Shown: positions 34,901 to 49,900 of the stretch, in pieces
Layout of the letters: every line of letters starts with the position of its first letter
Numbering within the stretch: position 1 is the stretch's first letter
The notes under the pieces: model-generated
What the model was told of the DNA's origin: nothing
The model's database searches: none
What the model saw: the letters and a program-made list of their open reading frames with translations, nothing else
DNA from: Henricia sp. BOLD:AAB3569
Lineage: Eukaryota > Echinodermata > Asteroidea > Spinulosida > Echinasteridae
Direction: 5' to 3'
Assembly: GCA_037783545.1 (NCBI GenBank)
Contig: JBBELK010000687.1
Location: 124,001-188,000 of the forward strand
DNA length: 64,000 bases
Translations under genes and position numbers: made by a program

Positions 34901-37900
34901 AGCATGCGCACGAGTCAGGAGTACACCAAAGAGGTGTGTACAGACAGCCACAGGTTGCGGGAGCATCCAGGAAGCCCCAACCCCTTTTTTTCCTAAACAT
35001 TGAAATTTCTCTGCAATTTCCCGGCGAAAGTCTGTCAATTTTTTAGGACAAGTGCGCAATATAGAGTGTTAGGAGCATGCAAAATTTGAAGTTCGTCGGA
35101 AAAGTTTTCGACCTCCAAATTTGCCGACGTTTGGACCACACTTTGACCAAAATCCCGTCCCAAACTGGGCCGTATCTACGACAGTCCGAAGTACTGAGCA
35201 TGCGCACGAGTCAGGAGTACACCAAAGAGGTGTGTACAGACAGCCACAGGTTGCGGGAGCATCCAGGAAGCCCCAACCCCTTTTTTTCCTAAACATTGAA
35301 ATTTCTCTGCAATTTCCCGGCGAAAGTCTGTCAATTTTTTAGGACAAGTGCGCAATATAGAGTGTTAGGAGCATGCAAAATTTGAAGTTCGTCGGAAAAG
35401 TTTTCGACCTCCAAATTTGCCGACGTTTGGACCACACTTTGACCAAAATCCCGTCCCAAACTGGGCCGTATCTACGACAGTCCGAAGTACTGAGCATGCG
35501 CACGAGTCAGGAGTACACCAAAGAGGTGTGTACAGACAGCCACAGGTTGCGGGAGCATCCAGGAAGCCCCAACCCCTTTTTTTCCTAAACATTGAAATTT
35601 CTCTGCAATTTCCCGGCGAAAGTCTGTCAATTTTTTAGGACAAGTGCGCAATATAGAGTGTTAGGAGCATGCAAAATTTGAAGTTCGTCGGAAAAGTTTT
35701 CGACCTCCAAATTTGCCGACGTTTGGACCACACTTTGACCAAAATCCCGTCCCAAACTGGGCCGTATCTACGACAGTCCGAAGTACTGAGCATGCGCACG
35801 AGTCAGGAGTACACCAAAGAGGTGTGTACAGACAGCCACAGGTTGCGGGAGCATCCAGGAAGCCCCAACCCCTTTTTTTCCTAAACATTGAAATTTCTCT
35901 GCAATTTCCCGGCGAAAGTCTGTCAATTTTTTAGGACAAGTGCGCAATATAGAGTGTTAGGAGCATGCAAAATTTGAAGTTCGTCGGAAAAGTTTTCGAC
36001 CTCCAAATTTGCCGACGTTTGGACCACACTTTGACCAAAATCCCGTCCCAAACTGGGCCGTATCTACGACAGTCCGAAGTACTGAGCATGCGCACGAGTC
36101 AGGAGTACACCAAAGAGGTGTGTACAGACAGCCACAGGTTGCGGGAGCATCCAGGAAGCCCCAACCCCTTTTTTTCCTAAACATTGAAATTTCTCTGCAA
36201 TTTCCCGGCGAAAGTCTGTCAATTTTTTAGGACAAGTGCGCAATATAGAGTGTTAGGAGCATGCAAAATTTGAAGTTCGTCGGAAAAGTTTTCGACCTCC
36301 AAATTTGCCGACGTTTGGACCACACTTTGACCAAAATCCCGTCCCAAACTGGGCCGTATCTACGACAGTCCGAAGTACTGAGCATGCGCACGAGTCAGGA
36401 GTACACCAAAGAGGTGTGTACAGACAGCCACAGGTTGCGGGAGCATCCAGGAAGCCCCAACCCCTTTTTTTCCTAAACATTGAAATTTCTCTGCAATTTC
36501 CCGGCGAAAGTCTGTCAATTTTTTAGGACAAGTGCGCAATATAGAGTGTTAGGAGCATGCAAAATTTGAAGTTCGTCGGAAAAGTTTTCGACCTCCAAAT
36601 TTGCCGACGTTTGGACCACACTTTGACCAAAATCCCGTCCCAAACTGGGCCGTATCTACGACAGTCCGAAGTACTGAGCATGCGCACGAGTCAGGAGTAC
36701 ACCAAAGAGGTGTGTACAGACAGCCACAGGTTGCGGGAGCATCCAGGAAGCCCCAACCCCTTTTTTTCCTAAACATTGAAATTTCTCTGCAATTTCCCGG
36801 CGAAAGTCTGTCAATTTTTTAGGACAAGTGCGCAATATAGAGTGTTAGGAGCATGCAAAATTTGAAGTTCGTCGGAAAAGTTTTCGACCTCCAAATTTGC
36901 CGACGTTTGGACCACACTTTGACCAAAATCCCGTCCCAAACTGGGCCGTATCTACGACAGTCCGAAGTACTGAGCATGCGCACGAGTCAGGAGTACACCA
37001 AAGAGGTGTGTACAGACAGCCACAGGTTGCGGGAGCATCCAGGAAGCCCCAACCCCTTTTTTTCCTAAACATTGAAATTTCTCTGCAATTTCCTGGCGAA
37101 AGTCTGTCAATTTTTTAGGACAAGTGCGCAATATAGAGTGTTAGGAGCATGCAAAATTTGAAGTTCGTCGGAAAAGTTTTCGACCTCCAAATTTGCCGAC
37201 GTTTGGACCACACTTTGACCAAAATCCCGTCCCAAACTGGGCCGTATCTACGACAGTCCGAAGTACTGAGCATGCGCACGAGTCAGGAGTACACCAAAGA
37301 GGTGTGTACAGACAGCCACAGGTTGCGGGAGCATCCAGGAAGCCCCAACCCCTTTTTTTCCTAAACATTGAAATTTCTCTGCAATTTCCCGGCGAAAGTC
37401 TGTCAATTTTTTAGGACAAGTGCGCAATATAGAGTGTTAGGAGCATGCAAAATTTGAAGTTCGTCGGAAAAGTTTTCGACCTCCAAATTTGCCGACGTTT
37501 GGACCACACTTTGACCAAAATCCCGTCCCAAACTGGGCCGTATCTACGACAGTCCGAAGTACTGAGCATGCGCACGAGTCAGGAGTACACCAAAGAGGTG
37601 TGTACAGACAGCCACAGGTTGCGGGAGCATCCAGGAAGCCCCAACCCCTTTTTTTCCTAAACATTGAAATTTCTCTGCAATTTCCCGGCGAAAGTCTGTC
37701 AATTTTTTAGGACAAGTGCGCAATATAGAGTGTTAGGAGCATGCAAAATTTGAAGTTCGTCGGAAAAGTTTTCGACCTCCAAATTTGCCGACGTTTGGAC
37801 CACACTTTGACCAAAATCCCGTCCCAAACTGGGCCGTATCTACGACAGTCCGAAGTACTGAGCATGCGCACGAGTCAGGAGTACACCAAAGAGGTGTGTA

Positions 37901-40900
37901 CAGACAGCCACAGGTTGCGGGAGCATCCAGGAAGCCCCAACCCCTTTTTTTCCTAAACATTGAAATTTCTCTGCAATTTCCCGGCGAAAGTCTGTCAATT
38001 TTTTAGGACAAGTGCGCAATATAGAGTGTTAGGAGCATGCAAAATTTGAAGTTCGTCGGAAAAGTTTTCGACCTCCAAATTTGCCGACGTTTGGACCACA
38101 CTTTGACCAAAATCCCGTCCCAAACTGGGCCGTATCTACGACAGTCCGAAGTACTGAGCATGCGCACGAGTCAGGAGTACACCAAAGAGGTGTGTACAGA
38201 CAGCCACAGGTTGCGGGAGCATCCAGGAAGCCCCAACCCCTTTTTTTCCTAAACATTGAAATTTCTCTGCAATTTCCCGGCGAAAGTCTGTCAATTTTTT
38301 AGGACAAGTGCGCAATATAGAGTGTTAGGAGCATGCAAAATTTGAAGTTCGTCGGAAAAGTTTTCGACCTCCAAATTTGCCGACGTTTGGACCACACTTT
38401 GACCAAAATCCCGTCCCAAACTGGGCCGTATCTACGACAGTCCGAAGTACTGAGCATGCGCACGAGTCAGGAGTACACCAAAGAGGTGTGTACAGACAGC
38501 CACAGGTTGCGGGAGCATCCAGGAAGCCCCAACCCCTTTTTTTCCTAAACATTGAAATTTCTCTGCAATTTCCCGGCGAAAGTCTGTCAATTTTTTAGGA
38601 CAAGTGCGCAATATAGAGTGTTAGGAGCATGCAAAATTTGAAGTTCGTCGGAAAAGTTTTCGACCTCCAAATTTGCCGACGTTTGGACCACACTTTGACC
38701 AAAATCCCGTCCCAAACTGGGCCGTATCTACGACAGTCCGAAGTACTGAGCATGCGCACGAGTCAGGAGTACACCAAAGAGGTGTGTACAGACAGCCACA
38801 GGTTGCGGGAGCATCCAGGAAGCCCCAACCCCTTTTTTTCCTAAACATTGAAATTTCTCTGCAATTTCCCGGCGAAAGTCTGTCAATTTTTTAGGACAAG
38901 TGCGCAATATAGAGTGTTAGGAGCATGCAAAATTTGAAGTTCGTCGGAAAAGTTTTCGACCTCCAAATTTGCCGACGTTTGGACCACACTTTGACCAAAA
39001 TCCCGTCCCAAACTGGGCCGTATCTACGACAGTCCGAAGTACTGAGCATGCGCACGAGTCAGGAGTACACCAAAGAGGTGTGTACAGACAGCCACAGGTT
39101 GCGGGAGCATCCAGGAAGCCCCAACCCCTTTTTTTCCTAAACATTGAAATTTCTCTGCAATTTCCCGGCGAAAGTCTGTCAATTTTTTAGGACAAGTGCG
39201 CAATATAGAGTGTTAGGAGCATGCAAAATTTGAAGTTCGTCGGAAAAGTTTTCGACCTCCAAATTTGCCGACGTTTGGACCACACTTTGACCAAAATCCC
39301 GTCCCAAACTGGGCCGTATCTACGACAGTCCGAAGTACTGAGCATGCGCACGAGTCAGGAGTACACCAAAGAGGTGTGTACAGACAGCCACAGGTTGCGG
39401 GAGCATCCAGGAAGCCCCAACCCCTTTTTTTCCTAAACATTGAAATTTCTCTGCAATTTCCCGGCGAAAGTCTGTCAATTTTTTAGGACAAGTGCGCAAT
39501 ATAGAGTGTTAGGAGCATGCAAAATTTGAAGTTCGTCGGAAAAGTTTTCGACCTCCAAATTTGCCGACGTTTGGACCACACTTTGACCAAAATCCCGTCC
39601 CAAACTGGGCCGTATCTACGACAGTCCGAAGTACTGAGCATGCGCACGAGTCAGGAGTACACCAAAGAGGTGTGTACAGACAGCCACAGGTTGCGGGAGC
39701 ATCCAGGAAGCCCCAACCCCTTTTTTTCCTAAACATTGAAATTTCTCTGCAATTTCCCGGCGAAAGTCTGTCAATTTTTTAGGACAAGTGCGCAATATAG
39801 AGTGTTAGGAGCATGCAAAATTTGAAGTTCGTCGGAAAAGTTTTCGACCTCCAAATTTGCCGACGTTTGGACCACACTTTGACCAAAATCCCGTCCCAAA
39901 CTGGGCCGTATCTACGACAGTCCGAAGTACTGAGCATGCGCACGAGTCAGGAGTACACCAAAGAGGTGTGTACAGACAGCCACAGGTTGCGGGAGCATCC
40001 AGGAAGCCCCAACCCCTTTTTTTCCTAAACATTGAAATTTCTCTGCAATTTCCCGGCGAAAGTCTGTCAATTTTTTAGGACAAGTGCGCAATATAGAGTG
40101 TTAGGAGCATGCAAAATTTGAAGTTCGTCGGAAAAGTTTTCGACCTCCAAATTTGCCGACGTTTGGACCACACTTTGACCAAAATCCCGTCCCAAACTGG
40201 GCCGTATCTACGACAGTCCGAAGTACTGAGCATGCGCACGAGTCAGGAGTACACCAAAGAGGTGTGTACAGACAGCCACAGGTTGCGGGAGCATCCAGGA
40301 AGCCCCAACCCCTTTTTTTCCTAAACATTGAAATTTCTCTGCAATTTCCCGGCGAAAGTCTGTCAATTTTTTAGGACAAGTGCGCAATATAGAGTGTTAG
40401 GAGCATGCAAAATTTGAAGTTCGTCGGAAAAGTTTTCGACCTCCAAATTTGCCGACGTTTGGACCACACTTTGACCAAAATCCCGTCCCAAACTGGGCCG
40501 TATCTACGACAGTCCGAAGTACTGAGCATGCGCACGAGTCAGGAGTACACCAAAGAGGTGTGTACAGACAGCCACAGGTTGCGGGAGCATCCAGGAAGCC
40601 CCAACCCCTTTTTTTCCTAAACATTGAAATTTCTCTGCAATTTCCCGGCGAGAGTCTGTCAATTTTTTAGGACAAGTGCGCAATATAGAGTGTTAGGAGC
40701 ATGCAAAATTTGAAGTTCGTCGGAAAAGTTTTCGACCTCCAAATTTGCCGACGTTTGGACCACACTTTGACCAAAATCCCGTCCCAAACTGGGCCGTATC
40801 TACGACAGTCCGAAGTACTGAGCATGCGCACGAGTCAGGAGTACACCAAAGAGGTGTGTACAGACAGCCACAGGTTGCGGGAGCATCCAGGAAGCCCCAA

Positions 40901-43900
40901 CCCCTTTTTTTCCTAAACATTGAAATTTCTCTGCAATTTCCCGGCGAAAGTCTGTCAATTTTTTAGGACAAGTGCGCAATATAGAGTGTTAGGAGCATGC
41001 AAAATTTGAAGTTCGTCGGAAAAGTTTTCGACCTCCAAATTTGCCGACGTTTGGACCACACTTTGACCAAAATCCCGTCCCAAACTGGGCCGTATCTACG
41101 ACAGTCCGAAGTACTGAGCATGCGCACGAGTCAGGAGTACACCAAAGAGGTGTGTACAGACAGCCACAGGTTGCGGGAGCATCCAGGAAGCCCCAACCCC
41201 TTTTTTTCCTAAACATTGAAATTTCTCTGCAATTTCCCGGCGAAAGTCTGTCAATTTTTTAGGACAAGTGCGCAATATAGAGTGTTAGGAGCATGCAAAA
41301 TTTGAAGTTCGTCGGAAAAGTTTTCGACCTCCAAATTTGCCGACGTTTGGACCACACTTTGACCAAAATCCCGTCCCAAACTGGGCCGTATCTACGACAG
41401 TCCGAAGTACTGAGCATGCGCACGAGTCAGGAGTACACCAAAGAGGTGTGTACAGACAGCCACAGGTTGCGGGAGCATCCAGGAAGCCCCAACCCCTTTT
41501 TTTCCTAAACATTGAAATTTCTCTGCAATTTCCCGGCGAAAGTCTGTCAATTTTTTAGGACAAGTGCGCAATATAGAGTGTTAGGAGCATGCAAAATTTG
41601 AAGTTCGTCGGAAAAGTTTTCGACCTCCAAATTTGCCGACGTTTGGACCACACTTTGACCAAAATCCCGTCCCAAACTGGGCCGTATCTACGACAGTCCG
41701 AAGTACTGAGCATGCGCACGAGTCAGGAGTACACCAAAGAGGTGTGTACAGACAGCCACAGGTTGCGGGAGCATCCAGGAAGCCCCAACCCCTTTTTTTC
41801 CTAAACATTGAAATTTCTCTGCAATTTCCCGGCGAAAGTCTGTCAATTTTTTAGGACAAGTGCGCAATATAGAGTGTTAGGAGCATGCAAAATTTGAAGT
41901 TCGTCGGAAAAGTTTTCGACCTCCAAATTTGCCGACGTTTGGACCACACTTTGACCAAAATCCCGTCCCAAACTGGGCCGTATCTACGACAGTCCGAAGT
42001 ACTGAGCATGCGCACGAGTCAGGAGTACACCAAAGAGGTGTGTACAGACAGCCACAGGTTGCGGGAGCATCCAGGAAGCCCCAACCCCTTTTTTTCCTAA
42101 ACATTGAAATTTCTCTGCAATTTCCCGGCGAAAGTCTGTCAATTTTTTAGGACAAGTGCGCAATATAGAGTGTTAGGAGCATGCAAAATTTGAAGTTCGT
42201 CGGAAAAGTTTTAGACCTCCAAATTTGCCGACGTTTGGACCACACTTTGACCAAAATCCCGTCCCAAACTGGGCCGTATCTACGACAGTCCGAAGTACTG
42301 AGCATGCGCACGAGTCAGGAGTACACCAAAGAGGTGTGTACAGACAGCCACAGGTTGCGGGAGCATCCAGGAAGCCCCAACCCCTTTTTTTCCTAAACAT
42401 TGAAATTTCTCTGCAATTTCCCGGCGAAAGTCTGTCAATTTTTTAGGACAAGTGCGCAATATAGAGTGTTAGGAGCATGCAAAATTTGAAGTTCGTCGGA
42501 AAAGTTTTCGACCTCCAAATTTGCCGACGTTTGGACCACACTTTGACCAAAATCCCGTCCCAAACTGGGCCGTATCTACGACAGTCCGAAGTACTGAGCA
42601 TGCGCACGAGTCAGGAGTACACCAAAGAGGTGTGTACAGACAGCCACAGGTTGCGGGAGCATCCAGGAAGCCCCAACCCCTTTTTTTCCTAAACATTGAA
42701 ATTTCTCTGCAATTTCCCGGCGAAAGTCTGTCAATTTTTTAGGACAAGTGCGCAATATAGAGTGTTAGGAGCATGCAAAATTTGAAGTTCGTCGGAAAAG
42801 TTTTCGACCTCCAAATTTGCCGACGTTTGGACCACACTTTGACGAAAATCCCGTCCCAAACTGGGCCGTATCTACGACAGTCCGAAGTACTGAGCATGCG
42901 CACGAGTCAGGAGTACACCAAAGAGGTGTGTACAGACAGCCACAGGTTGCGGGAGCATCCAGGAAGCCCCAACCCCTTTTTTTCCTAAACATTGAAATTT
43001 CTCTGCAATTTCCCGGCGAAAGTCTGTCAATTTTTTAGGACAAGTGCGCAATATAGAGTGTTAGGAGCATGCAAAATTTGAAGTTCGTCGGAAAAGTTTT
43101 CGACCTCCAAATTTGCCGACGTTTGGACCACACTTTGACCAAAATCCCGTCCCAAACTGGGCCGTATCTACGACAGTCCGAAGTACTGAGCATGCGCACG
43201 AGTCAGGAGTACACCAAAGAGGTGTGTACAGACAGCCACAGGTTGCGGGAGCATCCAGGAAGCCCCAACCCCTTTTTTTCCTAAACATTGAAATTTCTCT
43301 GCAATTTCCCGGCGAAAGTCTGTCAATTTTTTAGGACAAGTGCGCAATATAGAGTGTTAGGAGCATGCAAAATTTGAAGTTCGTCGGAAAAGTTTTCGAC
43401 CTCCAAATTTGCCGACGTTTGGACCACACTTTGACCAAATTCCCGTCCCAAACTGGGCCGTATCTACGACAGTCCGAAGTACTGAGCATGCGCACGAGTC
43501 AGGAGTACACCAAAGAGGTGTGTACAGACAGCCACAGGTTGCGGGAGCATCCAGGAAGCCCCAACCCCTTTTTTTCCTAAACATTGAAATTTCTCTGCAA
43601 TTTCCCGGCGAGAGTCTGTCAATTTTTTAGGACAAGTGCGCAATATAGAGTGTTAGGAGCATGCAAAATTTGAAGTTCGTCGGAAAAGTTTTCGACCTCC
43701 AAATTTGCCGACGTTTGGACCACACTTTGACCAAAATCCCGTCCCAAACTGGGCCGTATCTACGACAGTCCGAAGTACTGAGCATGCGCACGAGTCAGGA
43801 GTACACCAAAGAGGTGTGTACAGACAGCCACAGGTTGCGGGAGCATCCAGGAAGCCCCAACCCCTTTTTTTCCTAAACATTGAAATTTCTCTGCAATTTC

Positions 43901-46900
43901 CCGGCGAAAGTCTGTCAATTTTTTAGGACAAGTGCGCAATATAGAGTGTTAGGAGCATGCAAAATTTGAAGTTCGTCGGAAAAGTTTTCGACCTCCAAAT
44001 TTGCCGACGTTTGGACCACACTTTGACCAAAATCCCGTCCCAAACTGGGCCGTATCTACGACAGTCCGAAGTACTGAGCATGCGCACGAGTCAGGAGTAC
44101 ACCAAAGAGGTGTGTACAGACAGCCACAGGTTGCGGGAGCATCCAGGAAGCCCCAACCCCTTTTTTTCCTAAACATTGAAATTTCTCTGCAATTTCCCGG
44201 CGAAAGTCTGTCAATTTTTTAGGACAAGTGCGCAATATAGAGTGTTAGGAGCATGCAAAATTTGAAGTTCGTCGGAAAAGTTTTCGACCTCCAAATTTGC
44301 CGACGTTTGGACCACACTTTGACCAAAATCCCGTCCCAAACTGGGCCGTATCTACGACAGTCCGAAGTACTGAGCATGCGCACGAGTCAGGAGTACACCA
44401 AAGAGGTGTGTACAGACAGCCACAGGTTGCGGGAGCATCCAGGAAGCCCCAACCCCTTTTTTTCCTAAACATTGAAATTTCTCTGCAATTTCCCGGCGAA
44501 AGTCTGTCAATTTTTTAGGACAAGTGCGCAATATAGAGTGTTAGGAGCATGCAAAATTTGAAGTTCGTCGGAAAAGTTTTCGACCTCCAAATTTGCCGAC
44601 GTTTGGACCACACTTTGACCAAAATCCCGTCCCAAACTGGGCCGTATCTACGACAGTCCGAAGTACTGAGCATGCGCACGAGTCAGGAGTACACCAAAGA
44701 GGTGTGTACAGACAGCCACAGGTTGCGGGAGCATCCAGGAAGCCCCAACCCCTTTTTTTCCTAAACATTGAAATTTCTCTGCAATTTCCCGGCGAAAGTC
44801 TGTCAATTTTTTAGGACAAGTGCGCAATATAGAGTGTTAGGAGCATGCAAAATTTGAAGTTCGTCGGAAAAGTTTTCGACCTCCAAATTTGCCGACGTTT
44901 GGACCACACTTTGACCAAAATCCCGTCCCAAACTGGGCCGTATCTACGACAGTCCGAAGTACTGAGCATGCGCACGAGTCAGGAGTACACCAAAGAGGTG
45001 TGTACAGACAGCCACAGGTTGCGGGAGCATCCAGGAAGCCCCAACCCCTTTTTTTCCTAAACATTGAAATTTCTCTGCAATTTCCCGGCGAAAGTCTGTC
45101 AATTTTTTAGGACAAGTGCGCAATATAGAGTGTTAGGAGCATGCAAAATTTGAAGTTCGTCGGAAAAGTTTTCGACCTCCAAATTTGCCGACGTTTGGAC
45201 CACACTTTGACCAAAATCCCGTCCCAAACTGGGCCGTATCTACGACAGTCCGAAGTACTGAGCATGCGCACGAGTCAGGAGTACACCAAAGAGGTGTGTA
45301 CAGACAGCCACAGGTTGCGGGAGCATCCAGGAAGCCCCAACCCCTTTTTTTCCTAAACATTGAAATTTCTCTGCAATTTCCCGGCGAAAGTCTGTCAATT
45401 TGTTAGGACAAGTGCGCAATATAGAGTGTTAGGAGCATGCAAAATTTGAAGTTCGTCGGAAAAGTTTTCGACCTCCAAATTTGCCGACGTTTGGACCACA
45501 CTTTGACCAAAATCCCGTCCCAAACTGGGCCGTATCTACGACAGTCCGAAGTACTGAGCATGCGCACGAGTCAGGAGTACACCAAAGAGGTGTGTACAGA
45601 CAGCCACAGGTTGCGGGAGCATCCAGGAAGCCCCAACCCCTTTTTTTCCTAAACATTGAAATTTCTCTGCAATTTCCCGGCGAAAGTCTGTCAATTTTTT
45701 AGGACAAGTGCGCAATATAGAGTGTTAGGAGCATGCAAAATTTGAAGTTCGTCGGAAAAGTTTTCGACCTCCAAATTTGCCGACGTTTGGACCACACTTT
45801 GACCAAAATCCCGTCCCAAACTGGGCCGTATCTACGACAGTCCGAAGTACTGAGCATGCGCACGAGTCAGGAGTACACCAAAGAGGTGTGTACAGACAGC
45901 CACAGGTTGCGGGAGCATCCAGGAAGCCCCAACCCCTTTTTTTCCTAAACATTGAAATTTCTCTGCAATTTCCCGGCGAAAGTCTGTCAATTTTTTAGGA
46001 CAAGTGCGCAATATAGAGTGTTAGGAGCATGCAAAATTTGAAGTTCGTCGGAAAAGTTTTCGACCTCCAAATTTGCCGACGTTTGGACCACACTTTGACC
46101 AAAATCCCGTCCCAAACTGGGCCGTATCTACGACAGTCCGAAGTACTGAGCATGCGCACGAGTCAGGAGTACACCAAAGAGGTGTGTACAGACAGCCACA
46201 GGTTGCGGGAGCATCCAGGAAGCCCCAACCCCTTTTTTTCCTAAACATTGAAATTTCTCTGCAATTTCCCGGCGAAAGTCTGTCAATTTTTTAGGACAAG
46301 TGCGCAATATAGAGTGTTAGGAGCATGCAAAATTTGAAGTTCGTCGGAAAAGTTTTCGACCTCCAAATTTGCCGACGTTTGGACCACACTTTGACCAAAA
46401 TCCCGTCCCAAACTGGGCCGTATCTACGACAGTCCGAAGTACTGAGCATGCGCACGAGTCAGGAGTACACCAAAGAGGTGTGTACAGACAGCCACAGGTT
46501 GCGGGAGCATCCAGGAAGCCCCAACCCCTTTTTTTCCTAAACATTGAAATTTCTCTGCAATTTCCCGGCGAAAGTCTGTCAATTTTTTAGGACAAGTGCG
46601 CAATATAGAGTGTTAGGAGCATGCAAAATTTGAAGTTCGTCGGAAAAGTTTTCGACCTCCAAATTTGCCGACGTTTGGACCACACTTTGACCAAAATCCC
46701 GTCCCAAACTGGGCCGTATCTACGACAGTCCGAAGTACTGAGCATGCGCACGAGTCAGGAGTACACCAAAGAGGTGTGTACAGACAGCCACAGGTTGCGG
46801 GAGCATCCAGGAAGCCCCAACCCCTTTTTTTCCTAAACATTGAAATTTCTCTGCAATTTCCCGGCGAAAGTCTGTCAATTTTTTAGGACAAGTGCGCAAT

Positions 46901-49900
46901 ATAGAGTGTTAGGAGCATGCAAAATTTGAAGTTCGTCGGAAAAGTTTTCGACCTCCAAATTTGCCGACGTTTGGACCACACTTTGACCAAAATCCCGTCC
47001 CAAACTGGGCCGTATCTACGACAGTCCGAAGTACTGAGCATGCGCACGAGTCAGGAGTACACCAAAGAGGTGTGTACAGACAGCCACAGGTTGCGGGAGC
47101 ATCCAGGAAGCCCCAACCCCTTTTTTTCCTAAACATTGAAATTTCTCTGCAATTTCCCGGCGAAAGTCTGTCAATTTTTTAGGACAAGTGCGCAATATAG
47201 AGTGTTAGGAGCATGCAAAATTTGAAGTTCGTCGGAAAAGTTTTCGACCTCCAAATTTGCCGACGTTTGGACCACACTTTGACCAAAATCCCGTCCCAAA
47301 CTGGGCCGTATCTACGACAGTCCGAAGTACTGAGCATGCGCACGAGTCAGGAGTACACCAAAGAGGTGTGTACAGACAGCCACAGGTTGCGGGAGCATCC
47401 AGGAAGCCCCAACCCCTTTTTTTCCTAAACATTGAAATTTCTCTGCAATTTCCCGGCGAAAGTCTGTCAATTTTTTAGGACAAGTGCGCAATATAGAGTG
47501 TTAGGAGCATGCAAAATTTGAAGTTCGTCGGAAAAGTTTTCGACCTCCAAATTTGCCGACGTTTGGACCACACTTTGACCAAAATCCCGTCCCAAACTGG
47601 GCCGTATCTACGACAGTCCGAAGTACTGAGCATGCGCACGAGTCAGGAGTACACCAAAGAGGTGTGTACAGACAGCCACAGGTTGCGGGAGCATCCAGGA
47701 AGCCCCAACCCCTTTTTTTCCTAAACATTGAAATTTCTCTGCAATTTCCCGGCGAAAGTCTGTCAATTTTTTAGGACAAGTGCGCAATATAGAGTGTTAG
47801 GAGCATGCAAAATTTGAAGTTCGTCGGAAAAGTTTTCGACCTCCAAATTTGCCGACGTTTGGACCACACTTTGACCAAAATCCCGTCCCAAACTGGGCCG
47901 TATCTACGACAGTCCGAAGTACTGAGCATGCGCACGAGTCAGGAGTACACCAAAGAGGTGTGTACAGACAGCCACAGGTTGCGGGAGCATCCAGGAAGCC
48001 CCAACCCCTTTTTTTCCTAAACATTGAAATTTCTCTGCAATTTCCCGGCGAAAGTCTGTCAATTTTTTAGGACAAGTGCGCAATATAGAGTGTTAGGAGC
48101 ATGCAAAATTTGAAGTTCGTCGGAAAAGTTTTCGACCTCCAAATTTGCCGACGTTTGGACCACACTTTGACCAAAATCCCGTCCCAAACTGGGCCGTATC
48201 TACGACAGTCCGAAGTACTGAGCATGCGCACGAGTCAGGAGTACACCAAAGAGGTGTGTACAGACAGCCACAGGTTGCGGGAGCATCCAGGAAGCCCCAA
48301 CCCCTTTTTTTCCTAAACATTGAAATTTCTCTGCAATTTCCCGGCGAAAGTCTGTCAATTTTTTAGGACAAGTGCGCAATATAGAGTGTTAGGAGCATGC
48401 AAAATTTGAAGTTCGTCGGAAAAGTTTTCGACCTCCAAATTTGCCGACGTTTGGACCACACTTTGACCAAAATCCCGTCCCAAACTGGGCCGTATCTACG
48501 ACAGTCCGAAGTACTGAGCATGCGCACGAGTCAGGAGTACACCAAAGAGGTGTGTACAGACAGCCACAGGTTGCGGGAGCATCCAGGAAGCCCCAACCCC
48601 TTTTTTTCCTAAACATTGAAATTTCTCTGCAATTTCCCGGCGAAAGTCTGTCAATTTTTTAGGACAAGTGCGCAATATAGAGTGTTAGGAGCATGCAAAA
48701 TTTGAAGTTCGTCGGAAAAGTTTTCGACCTCCAAATTTGCCGACGTTTGGACCACACTTTGACCAAAATCCCGTCCCAAACTGGGCCGTATCTACGACAG
48801 TCCGAAGTACTGAGCATGCGCACGAGTCAGGAGTACACCAAAGAGGTGTGTACAGACAGCCACAGGTTGCGGGAGCATCCAGGAAGCCCCAACCCCTTTT
48901 TTTCCTAAACATTGAAATTTCTCTGCAATTTCCCGGCGAAAGTCTGTCAATTTTTTAGGACAAGTGCGCAATATAGAGTGTTAGGAGCATGCAAAATTTG
49001 AAGTTCGTCGGAAAAGTTTTCGACCTCCAAATTTGCCGACGTTTGGACCACACTTTGACCAAAATCCCGTCCCAAACTGGGCCGTATCTACGACAGTCCG
49101 AAGTACTGAGCATGCGCACGAGTCAGGAGTACACCAAAGAGGTGTGTACAGACAGCCACAGGTTGCGGGAGCATCCAGGAAGCCCCAACCCCTTTTTTTC
49201 CTAAACATTGAAATTTCTCTGCAATTTCCCGGCGAAAGTCTGTCAATTTTTTAGGACAAGTGCGCAATATAGAGTGTTAGGAGCATGCAAAATTTGAAGT
49301 TCGTCGGAAAAGTTTTCGACCTCCAAATTTGCCGACGTTTGGACCACACTTTGACCAAAATCCCGTCCCAAACTGGGCCGTATCTACGACAGTCCGAAGT
49401 ACTGAGCATGCGCACGAGTCAGGAGTACACCAAAGAGGTGTGTACAGACAGCCACAGGTTGCGGGAGCATCCAGGAAGCCCCAACCCCTTTTTTTCCTAA
49501 ACATTGAAATTTCTCTGCAATTTCCCGGCGAAAGTCTGTCAATTTTTTAGGACAAGTGCGCAATATAGAGTGTTAGGAGCATGCAAAATTTGAAGTTCGT
49601 CGGAAAAGTTTTCGACCTCCAAATTTGCCGACGTTTGGACCACACTTTGACCAAAATCCCGTCCCAAACTGGGCCGTATCTACGACAGTCCGAAGTACTG
49701 AGCATGCGCACGAGTCAGGAGTACACCAAAGAGGTGTGTACAGACAGCCACAGGTTGCGGGAGCATCCAGGAAGCCCCAACCCCTTTTTTTCCTAAACAT
49801 TGAAATTTCTCTGCAATTTCCCGGCGAAAGTCTGTCAATTTTTTAGGACAAGTGCGCAATATAGAGTGTTAGGAGCATGCAAAATTTGAAGTTCGTCGGA